Of a stretch of DNA of 32,975 bases, positions 16,700 to 22,550 are shown one piece after another. Origin of the DNA: an uncultured Synechococcus sp. (lineage in GTDB: Bacteria > Cyanobacteriota > Cyanobacteriia > Phormidesmidales > Phormidesmidaceae); NCBI GenBank assembly GCA_937911865.1, contig CALDSK010000143.1, positions 1-32,975 of the forward strand, in the 5' to 3' direction. Both the position numbers and the translations under genes were made by a program. The notes under the pieces are model-generated. The model searched no databases, was not told where the DNA came from, and saw only the letters and a program-made list of their open reading frames with translations. How positions within the stretch are numbered: position 1 is the first letter of the stretch; each line of letters opens with the position of its first letter.

Positions 16700-17266
16700 A
16701 TGAAATCTGCAACAACTTCTTCAGATAGGCACAAAACCACACTGCGGTTTTCCGGTGAGGATTGGCGGAGAATTCGAGCGAACGTTGAAGCATCAGGTCT
16801 GACGACCAATGCCTATTTTCGTCAGCTGGCCTTACAATCTTCGGCTTCAGAACAGAAAAAACGCGCTTTTGAACCTTCCGTTGAAGGCGGCCAGGATAGA
16901 AACCTTTCTGTTCGCTTAAGGCCGGTTGAGTGGGCGATCGTCAATCATAATGCAAGCATCGAAGGTTTGACCCGTAGCGCCTATGTACGGCGCTTAGTTT
17001 TGGAGGCGCCGCTGCCCCGTAAGAATGCTGTCCGAGTGCCAAAGGTTCATGCAAAAGTTTTGAGCAAGTGGTTTGGCGAGCTGGGGCGTATCGGCAACAA
17101 CGTCAATCAGATTGCCAAAAACTTAAATATTGCTGCAAAGGCAGATGGTGTAATTGCAGGCACCAATAGTCAACAGATTCTAGAAACGGTGCAGGCTGTT
17201 GAAGTTTTGCTCGCAGAAAGTGCTAAAGACATCCTTGAACAACTCTATCCTGCCGAGGCTGCTTGA
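16700..17266 (+). CDS. mobC: Plasmid mobilization relaxosome protein MobC
   Basis: The 188-residue product is a relaxosome accessory protein. Two ribbon-helix-helix-like segments are visible: TLRFSGEDWRRIRANVEASG at about 11-30, and LSVRLRPVEWAIVNHNASIE at about 71-92 with TRSAYVRRLVL after it. The second half contains the MobC signature LGRIGNNVNQIAKNLN (starting near residue 128), which is diagnostic for the family. MobC proteins bind at oriT and help the relaxase open the strands. The gene sits between the large palindrome and the relaxase gene and overlaps the relaxase start by 4 bp (TTGA), indicating coupled translation. Confidence 0.9.
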   Translation: MKSATTSSDRHKTTLRFSGEDWRRIRANVEASGLTTNAYFRQLALQSSASEQKKRAFEPSVEGGQDRNLSVRLRPVEWAIVNHNASIEGLTRSAYVRRLVLEAPLPRKNAVRVPKVHAKVLSKWFGELGRIGNNVNQIAKNLNIAAKADGVIAGTNSQQILETVQAVEVLLAESAKDILEQLYPAEAA

Positions 17267-18225
17267 TTATTAAATCGTCGCAAAGGGCAGGTCACGCAGA
17301 GTTGGCTGCACATCTGGTTAAGCACCAGGATATTGACGGAACGCCGCAAACGGTAACCATTAGCGGTAGCCGACAGTTGCCGATCAACGACAATGTGCGA
17401 GATGCCTTGCGTATCATGCAGGTGATGGCAAAGTCATCAGCACGGTGCCGCAAGGACATTTTTCATATTTCCCTGTCGCCCGATCAGTCCATGAGCGATG
17501 ACGATTGGGACACAGCCTGGATGCTCTACGAGAAAGAGTTTGGCTTATCGCACTTGGCTTACATTGAAGTGACACATGATAAAGGCGACAGACCGAAACA
17601 CCGGCATCGCTGTTATGAGCGTGTTTCAGTTGAAACCGGTAAAGCCGTGCATCTGGCACACACGCGCATTAGAAACGAAAAGGTAGCCAGGGAAATCGAG
17701 TTTACCCTTGGTCATAATTTAACAGTGGGCAAGCACAATCGCACTGTTATGTTGCAGCTGGCGGCAGAAGGCAGAGAAGATATTGTCGCCTGGATGAAGC
17801 ACCACCACGCGCACGATCGCCCGCGTCCAGTAGCGCAACGCGATCACAAAGACGAGCAGATGCAGAAGCGGTTATCGTTATCCGTTGATCAGGTCAAAGC
17901 CGACTTGAAGCAATGTTTTGAAAACGCCTCTGCCGGCCATTCTTTCCAGGTGGCGATTGCCGAGAAAGGTTATCTGCTTGCAAAGGGGGATAAGCGTCAA
18001 TATGTCGTTCTCGATGCTTCGGGCGGCTTGCACAGCCCCAGGCGCAGAATTGGGCAGAAGGCAAAGGTCATTAATGATAAATTGGCTGACCTTGAGCCTT
18101 CCAATCTGCCTAGTGTCGCTGAGGTAATGCGAATGTTGCGAGACTTACACCGCATTGATAATAACGAGTCAGTTGCCGCCGATACTGCCGACATCCCTAG
18201 CCGATATCCTGACAGGGCCGCATAG
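17263..18225 (+). CDS. MobA/VirD2-like relaxase
   Basis: The 320-residue product starts with a TTG that overlaps the mobC stop (TTGA). It has the relaxase core: HISLSPD at 68-74, and the metal-site strand KHRHRCYERV with H113 and H115, followed by LAHTRIRNEKVAREIE, a pattern I know from mobilization relaxases. The C-terminal 110 residues hold a basic, helical region. The enzyme would nick one strand at oriT and lead it into a recipient. Oddly, there is no tyrosine before residue 89, whereas the usual tyrosine relaxases have the nucleophile near the N-terminus. The segment AELAAHLVKHQD offers His17 and His21 instead. I do not assign a MOB class with certainty. Confidence 0.85.
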   Translation: MIIKSSQRAGHAELAAHLVKHQDIDGTPQTVTISGSRQLPINDNVRDALRIMQVMAKSSARCRKDIFHISLSPDQSMSDDDWDTAWMLYEKEFGLSHLAYIEVTHDKGDRPKHRHRCYERVSVETGKAVHLAHTRIRNEKVAREIEFTLGHNLTVGKHNRTVMLQLAAEGREDIVAWMKHHHAHDRPRPVAQRDHKDEQMQKRLSLSVDQVKADLKQCFENASAGHSFQVAIAEKGYLLAKGDKRQYVVLDASGGLHSPRRRIGQKAKVINDKLADLEPSNLPSVAEVMRMLRDLHRIDNNESVAADTADIPSRYPDRAA

Positions 18226-18312
18226 CGTTTTAGTAAATAAGGAAGCCGCAAGCGGCTACATGCTTAATAGAGCTATGCAGACAAGCTGCGCCGCACAGAT
18301 TCTATACTCTGG

Positions 18313-18425
18313 TGCCATACGCTTCCACCGTTGTCAAAACCTGCAAAACACAAGTGCGTCTAGGCAGCAAGCTGCACAAGACTTACTAGCATTTTGTTTT
18401 TTGACAACGCCTCCAGCGTACGGCA
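18313..18425 (+). repeat. Large imperfect inverted repeat with structured loop
   Basis: Two 27-nt arms (18313-18339 and 18399-18425) match at 21 of 27 positions, in two paired blocks: TGCC-TACGCT outside and an 11-bp CGTTGTCAAAA block inside. The 59-nt loop contains a further palindrome GCAGC-AA-GCTGC. It lies between the relaxase and the DUF3768 gene. It could be a structured RNA, a terminator (a T-run lies inside the right arm), or a second DNA-processing site. Confidence 0.6.
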
Positions 18426-18438
18426 ATGGCTAGCCATC

Positions 18439-18494
18439 AAATTTATGGACAGGGGCGTTCCTCGCTTCGCTTTGAACCCCCTGTTCACAAATTT
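18439..18494 (+). repeat. Inverted repeat before the DUF3768 gene
   Basis: The arms 18439-18460 and 18474-18494 pair over about 19 of 21 positions with one bulge, around a 13-nt loop (CTCGCTTCGCTTT). It ends 20 bases before the next ATG, so it may limit read-through or affect the start of translation. Together with the repeat just upstream it makes a dense stem-loop region. Confidence 0.6.
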
Positions 18495-18514
18495 AACTAA
18501 AGAAAGTTTATAAA

Positions 18515-18964
18515 ATGCCTACTGATAAAATAAATGAAAAACACACTTATTTAACTAGAAAGATAGAAGAGACATTCGAGGCTGGCGAGATATCTCGCTC
18601 TGAATGTATTGCACGTTTGAATGACCTTACCCGTATAAGCATCTTTACACCCTCAATTTTTCGACCAGTTAAATCCCGAATTGTCTATGCCCAAGGCATA
18701 GCAGCGTTTCCCTTTTCAAAAAGAATCGAAATTCTAGGTAAAGTTTGTAGCTATGACTGTTTTGGTCAATATGACCCTGAGCCTTTTGGTGAAGACGACG
18801 TTCCTGATAGCGATCGCGATTTTGGTGATTTTATAATCGAAGGTGAATTAATTTCTTGGAAGATTGGTTACTACGATCTTTCTGAGAAAAAGGGTAGTGA
18901 AGATCCAGCCAATAACAGTGAAACTGTTCGTGTACTTAGAATAAGGTTGATGAGCGAGTGGTAA
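18515..18964 (+). CDS. DUF3768 family protein
   Basis: The 149-residue product matches the DUF3768 pattern in its second half: a V-x-x-YDCF-x-x-YDP block, then DRDFGDFIIEGELISWKIGYYD, followed by GSEDPANN and a last strand VLRIRLMSEW. The family is small, found mostly on plasmids and integrative elements, and has no established activity. The N-terminal 60 residues are a charged helix plus a linker. An AAAGAAAG stretch serves as a weak ribosome binding site. Position among mobilization genes fits the family's usual plasmid location. Confidence 0.75.
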   Translation: MPTDKINEKHTYLTRKIEETFEAGEISRSECIARLNDLTRISIFTPSIFRPVKSRIVYAQGIAAFPFSKRIEILGKVCSYDCFGQYDPEPFGEDDVPDSDRDFGDFIIEGELISWKIGYYDLSEKKGSEDPANNSETVRVLRIRLMSEW

Positions 18965-19028
18965 ACAAAATATGACAGGGTTGGTCGCTCTGCCGTATTT
19001 CAACAAAAACTAATAGATAGATATAAAA

Positions 19029-19373
19029 ATGCTTAGAAACGACAAACTTAAACTATACAAATCTTTGAAATCTCTTCTAAATGAACAAAAATGTCTGAAA
19101 CAAACAGCCTTTAGAATTATGCGTTTAGTATATGCAACCTTCCATAACCCCTACTGGCAGATAGCCACAGTTTGGGATGTTGATGACGTGTATTCTGTGC
19201 GACCTGAGTTGAACCATGATCAGGCTATGAAAGTTTTACTAGAGATTATCTCTAATCATGATACTGAGATTGGGATCAACTGGGAAGTATTAGAAAATAC
19301 AGCGGACTATTTGTATCCTAAATCAGGCAGTGAGCATCACGATATAGACACGCAAGAATGGGAGTGTATATGA
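19029..19373 (+). CDS. Small protein of unknown function, coupled to the primase gene
   Basis: The 114-residue product starts at ATG 19029. The N-terminal 35 residues are basic and helical (LRNDKLKLYKSLKSLLNEQK), and the rest is acidic and aromatic (TFHNPYWQIATVWDVDDVY). The composition is that of a real soluble protein, but I recognise no family. Its stop codon overlaps the primase ATG (ATGA at 19370-19373), so it probably works with or tunes the primase. Confidence 0.6.
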   Translation: MLRNDKLKLYKSLKSLLNEQKCLKQTAFRIMRLVYATFHNPYWQIATVWDVDDVYSVRPELNHDQAMKVLLEIISNHDTEIGINWEVLENTADYLYPKSGSEHHDIDTQEWECI

Positions 19374-20710
19374 CTAAAACTGTTAGTGAATGGCTTGATA
19401 GTGATGTGTATCCAGTGTTATTTGCAAAAGCAGATCACGATTTCCCCGAATTTGGCTTTAGACGACTGCACAACGGCTGGATATCCACCACGACAATAAA
19501 AGCTGACGGTAGTAAGGGTAGTCAACGTGGCAAGGTTTACTTCTACGAGAATGCCAAACACTGCCTTAAAGATTACCGCTTGGATAAGCCGGTGTCTCTA
19601 TGGCGCTATATTGCAGCACGCGAAGGCCTTAACGATAATAGAGAAATCGTGCAATTTTTCTCAAGATTGAGCGGTGTACCGTTACCGGATCGACCCGCCA
19701 TTGCTCCAGAGAAGCTCAAGAATAGCGTTCACCCCGCTGTACTCAAATCAGCACAGCAATACATGCAGGGTTGTTTGCAGTGGGCTGAAGAAGCAGAGCC
19801 CACCAGAAAATATTTGCGATCACGCGGTTACAGCACAGACGATATCCAGGCCATGCAGCTAGGGTTTTTACCCAACCAGGAATGCCTTAAAGCTCATCTA
19901 CTAGCGGAAGGTCATTCACCGGCCTGTGTGAAATATTTCGCTCGTAAGCTGCTAGCCGCAAAACAGAAAGATTCCACACCACCTATCGGCGCTAGTCACC
20001 AGTTGATGCTGCCTTGTTTTGGGGAGAGCCAGCGTTTGGAAGGATTTACTTTTAGAGCGCTACAACCCGATAGAAGTGACAAGTATCTCAATATGGTTGG
20101 CTTGAAAAAATCGTTATCATTACTGGATTTCCCACGCGGCACTCAAGACCTTACAGTCGTTGAAGGTGTGTTTGATGCCAAGCTAGCCAAAGCACGTGGA
20201 TTTGAAGCTGTTGTACCGCTAAACGGTACTCATCTAGCCACTAAACAGGTCAAGGACATAACAGGCAAAGGTGTTCGGCAAATCACGCTTTGTCTTGATA
20301 ATGACGAGCCCGGTCAAAAGGCAACTTTCCATATCGCTAGAAGATTATGCCAGCATTGTTCTGATGTTCGTTTATTCGTTGCAAAACTCCCTGATGATTT
20401 TAATGATGCTGATGAGCTGATTTCTACGCTAGGGATAGAGACTTTTCGTGATGTTATTGATACAGCCGTTAATGCCGGTCAGTATTTTGCGGATGTTTTC
20501 AAAAAACGATTAGAGACATATGAGCTAGATGCCGTTAATCCCAAAGAGCGTGACCAGTGGTTTGAATTCTGTAGCGGTTTTGCCGCTATTCTGAAGCATC
20601 CACAAGACCTTCACGATTACGTCAATAGTATGAGTGAAGTTCTACCGGCAATGGCTTATATCCAGCTTAGTATGGCTGAAAGAGCCCGTGAACTACAGTC
20701 GATAGGTTAA
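19370..20710 (+). CDS. Toprim-domain DNA primase (DnaG-like, plasmid type)
   Basis: The 446-residue product is started at the ATG at 19370, which overlaps the previous stop (ATGA) and has GGGAG upstream; an in-frame GTG or ATG a few codons earlier is less likely. The C-terminal half holds a Toprim fold: LTVVEGVFDAKLAKARGF with the catalytic Glu265, then a TLCLDNDEPGQKA loop with Asp310 and Asp312 for metal, and DDFNDADELI. The N-terminal part (about 60-180) corresponds to the catalytic-core region of plasmid primases (KYLRSRGYSTDDIQAMQLGF). No zinc-ribbon cysteine set is seen. The enzyme would make RNA primers on transferred single strands. A 117-bp piece of the 3' end is duplicated after the Fic gene. 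Confidence 0.85.
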   Translation: MTKTVSEWLDSDVYPVLFAKADHDFPEFGFRRLHNGWISTTTIKADGSKGSQRGKVYFYENAKHCLKDYRLDKPVSLWRYIAAREGLNDNREIVQFFSRLSGVPLPDRPAIAPEKLKNSVHPAVLKSAQQYMQGCLQWAEEAEPTRKYLRSRGYSTDDIQAMQLGFLPNQECLKAHLLAEGHSPACVKYFARKLLAAKQKDSTPPIGASHQLMLPCFGESQRLEGFTFRALQPDRSDKYLNMVGLKKSLSLLDFPRGTQDLTVVEGVFDAKLAKARGFEAVVPLNGTHLATKQVKDITGKGVRQITLCLDNDEPGQKATFHIARRLCQHCSDVRLFVAKLPDDFNDADELISTLGIETFRDVIDTAVNAGQYFADVFKKRLETYELDAVNPKERDQWFEFCSGFAAILKHPQDLHDYVNSMSEVLPAMAYIQLSMAERARELQSIG

Positions 20711-20726
20711 ATTTATCTTCCCTTTC

Positions 20727-20781
20727 TTAGTAATCTAGAGATTGTTTTTCTATTGCATTCTGGTAATTTATAGATTACTAA
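20727..20781 (+). promoter_or_regulatory. Operator/promoter region of the mobile mystery A/B operon
   Basis: A perfect 11-bp inverted repeat (TTAGTAATCTA at 20727-20737, TAGATTACTAA at 20771-20781) flanks a T-rich segment that holds a possible -35 (TTGCAT, 20753-20758). The right arm would cover the -10 region. This suits autoregulation by the HTH protein encoded 33 bases downstream. Binding is inferred. Confidence 0.5.
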
Positions 20782-20813
20782 TTAGCTCTTATTTAATAAC
20801 TTAGGAGTTACTT

Positions 20814-21269
20814 TTGAAAAAAGATATTTCCTGGAAACGCGATGTACTTGAACAACGTCTCAGTCGTTTATCTCCGAAAGACGACTATCGTTGTCCAAAC
20901 AAAGGCTGGCTGGCTGCTATGCGTGAAGTTCTGGGCATGACTGCCGCGCAACTTGGTCAACGTATGGGTGTCTCTGCCGCTAATGTTACTCAACTTGAGC
21001 ACCGAGAACGTCTGAAAAGCATCCAGCTGGGTACGCTCGAAAAAGCTGCTGCTGCCGTAGGTTGTGACCTAGTCTACATGCTGGTACCTAAAACAAGTCT
21101 TGAACAGTTTGTTCAGGAACAAGCAAGAAAAAAAGCTAAAGAGTATTTTCGCTCTGTTTCCCATAGTATGTCTCTAGAACAGCAGTCGCTGGATAAGGCC
21201 GCTAGTAACGCACAAATGAACCAGCTTATTGCGGATCTAGTCAACAATCCAAAAGAATTATGGTCGTAA
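20814..21269 (+). CDS. Mobile mystery protein A (HTH, probable antitoxin/regulator)
   Basis: The 151-residue product starts at a TTG with a TAGGAG ribosome binding site seven bases upstream. It has a Xre-type helix-turn-helix (GWLAAMREVLGMTAAQLGQR, then MGVSAANVTQLEHRE, at about 33-70), followed by LGTLEKAAAAVGCDLVYMLVP, a block I recognise from mobile mystery protein A. The C-terminal helix (about 97-150) may contact the partner. It precedes the Fic-domain gene by 15 bases, as in the known A/B pair. The pair behaves like a toxin-antitoxin unit by architecture. The regulator probably binds the inverted repeat upstream. Confidence 0.85.
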   Translation: MKKDISWKRDVLEQRLSRLSPKDDYRCPNKGWLAAMREVLGMTAAQLGQRMGVSAANVTQLEHRERLKSIQLGTLEKAAAAVGCDLVYMLVPKTSLEQFVQEQARKKAKEYFRSVSHSMSLEQQSLDKAASNAQMNQLIADLVNNPKELWS

Positions 21270-21284
21270 ACAAAAGAGAGCTTT

Positions 21285-21863
21285 GTGTTTTTAGAAAACG
21301 TACCCGATGCTACGCCGATCACTCCTGAGGAGGCAGCAGCTTTGATTCCGGCATTCATAGCCACTAGAACTGATCTAAATATTGCAGAGCAGCGCAATAT
21401 TTTGAGTGCAGAGCGTTGGGCATTTCGCCGTCGCGAGAATGTTTTGACAGAACCTTTCCTACGTAAATTGCATTTTGAGATGTTCGGCGAGGTGTGGACT
21501 TGGGCGGGTCAATATCGAACGACCGCGCGTAACCTTGGCATTGATGCTTGGCGTATTCCTTCTGCGCTAATTGAACTTCTAGATAATGTACGATTCTGGT
21601 TGAAAAACTCCGTCTATACAGTAGATGAGGTTGCGACTCGATTCCATCATCAGTTGGTATGGATACATCCTTTTCCTAATGGTAATGGGCGTCATGCAAG
21701 ACTAGCGGCTGACCTATTACTAACACAACACCAGCAACCTCGCCTTAGCTGGGGAAGGGCCAGTCTTCAAGAAACAACCGATACACGAAAACAATATATC
21801 GCAGCTTTGAGAGCAGCAGATAATCATGATCTTGAACCGTTACTCAAATTTGTTCGCACCTAA
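21285..21863 (+). CDS. Mobile mystery protein B, Fic-domain protein
   Basis: The 192-residue product starts at a GTG shortly after the A gene. The Fic active-site motif HPFPNGNGRHAR occupies residues 128-139, with all the expected residues (His128, Asn132 in the acidic position, Gly-Asn-Gly, Arg136 and Arg139). The upstream block FGEVWTWAGQYRTTARNLG is the fold's N-terminal core, typical of this family. Fic proteins move a nucleotide-monophosphate, usually AMP, onto a Ser, Thr or Tyr hydroxyl. Asn in place of the common Asp/Glu at position 132 also occurs in this family. The role as plasmid-stabilising toxin is inferred from pairing with the HTH gene. I see no clear inhibitory S/TxxxEG/N motif in it. 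Confidence 0.88.
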   Translation: MFLENVPDATPITPEEAAALIPAFIATRTDLNIAEQRNILSAERWAFRRRENVLTEPFLRKLHFEMFGEVWTWAGQYRTTARNLGIDAWRIPSALIELLDNVRFWLKNSVYTVDEVATRFHHQLVWIHPFPNGNGRHARLAADLLLTQHQQPRLSWGRASLQETTDTRKQYIAALRAADNHDLEPLLKFVRT

Positions 21864-21868
21864 TCAGA

Positions 21869-21985
21869 AAAGAGTGTAATCAGTGGTTTGAATTCTGTAG
21901 CAGCTTTGATGCTATTCTTAAGTACTCGCAAGACCTTTACGATTAGGTCAACAGTATGAGTGAAGTTCTACCAATAATGGCTTAT
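21869..21985 (+). pseudogene. Duplicated fragment of the primase 3' end
   Basis: These 117 bases align without gaps to 20543-20659 in the primase gene; by hand I count about 18 differences. The copy encodes QWFEFCSSFDAILKYSQDL, then a stop (TAG) where the primase has Tyr-Val, then VNSMSEVLPIMAYL. It lies just after the Fic gene. The A/B pair is thus flanked by a primase tail and a decayed copy of the same tail, as if inserted by a recombination event that duplicated the target. Confidence 0.9.
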
Positions 21986-22111
21986 CTGAGATCTGGGTTG
22001 GACAGTGATATGGTTGCACTGCAAGCAGTGCGGTAGGCGGAACATTCCATGAATCTTCTGGAAGCTTAAATTTTAGTGGAAGCCCTGCAATCTTTCACTT
22101 AAAAAAATGGC

Positions 22112-22345
22112 TTGTCTCCTAAAGAAATTCTCCAACTTTACTCATACTTTCTAATTGAGTCAGGAGAGGGGCAGTATCTGCATGATCCAGATTCTGCCGG
22201 TTCGTCTATGGTACGGCTGTGGCAAGACGTTGTGCGTTCCCAGTGCAACGACATGAACATCGTCAGCCAAATCAACACTATGATCAGCGAGCTACGAAGC
22301 CGCGCCTTGCAAGATTTCGAGACCGAGCTGTATGACGAACGGTGA
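22112..22345 (+). CDS. Small protein of unknown function
   Basis: The 77-residue product starts at a TTG at 22112; no strong ribosome binding site is present, so the start is doubtful. The sequence is protein-like: an N-terminal helix PKEILQLYSYFLIESG, then GSSMVRLWQDVVRSQCNDMN and a C-terminal amphipathic helix with SELRSRALQDFETELYDER. It lies after the primase-copy scrap and is followed at once by a hairpin. No family is recognised. Confidence 0.45.
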   Translation: MSPKEILQLYSYFLIESGEGQYLHDPDSAGSSMVRLWQDVVRSQCNDMNIVSQINTMISELRSRALQDFETELYDER

Positions 22346-22407
22346 AACCTGCTTGCAGGTTTCGCAGCTCTTTTCTCATAAGAGCCGCCGCTTCGCTTGC
22401 TCTTATG
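22344..22407 (+). terminator. Two successive hairpins, probable terminator region
   Basis: A perfect 9-bp stem GAAACCTGC/GCAGGTTTC (22344-22363) begins inside the stop codon of the small gene and is followed by GCAGCTCTTTT. A second stem of 9 bp (22377-22385 with 22399-22407) has a loop CGCCGCTTCGCTT, close to the loop of the repeat at 18439-18494. The first is a plausible terminator; the second has no T-run. Confidence 0.5.
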
Positions 22408-22550
22408 GAAATTCTCACACCCGATGCACCATAGTGCTTGTCAGCGGTGTCTGCTGTTTTTCAACAGATAGTTGTTGAATATCCTATAATGGCAGGAGGG
22501 GACAGCGTTGCTTATAGCCCTACTTCAAGGCCTTTTAGCTATTCAGCATA

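Noticed and set aside
16426..16728. 100-codon plus-strand frame running through the oriT candidate into mobC
   Set aside because: It crosses the perfect palindrome, has no ribosome binding site and an unnatural Pro/Cys/His-rich composition, and it overlaps the well-supported mobC start.
18313..18425. Integron attC site
   Set aside because: The arms pair like an attC, but the terminal GTTRRRY/RYYYAAC core sites are not in the right places and no integrase or cassette array is nearby.
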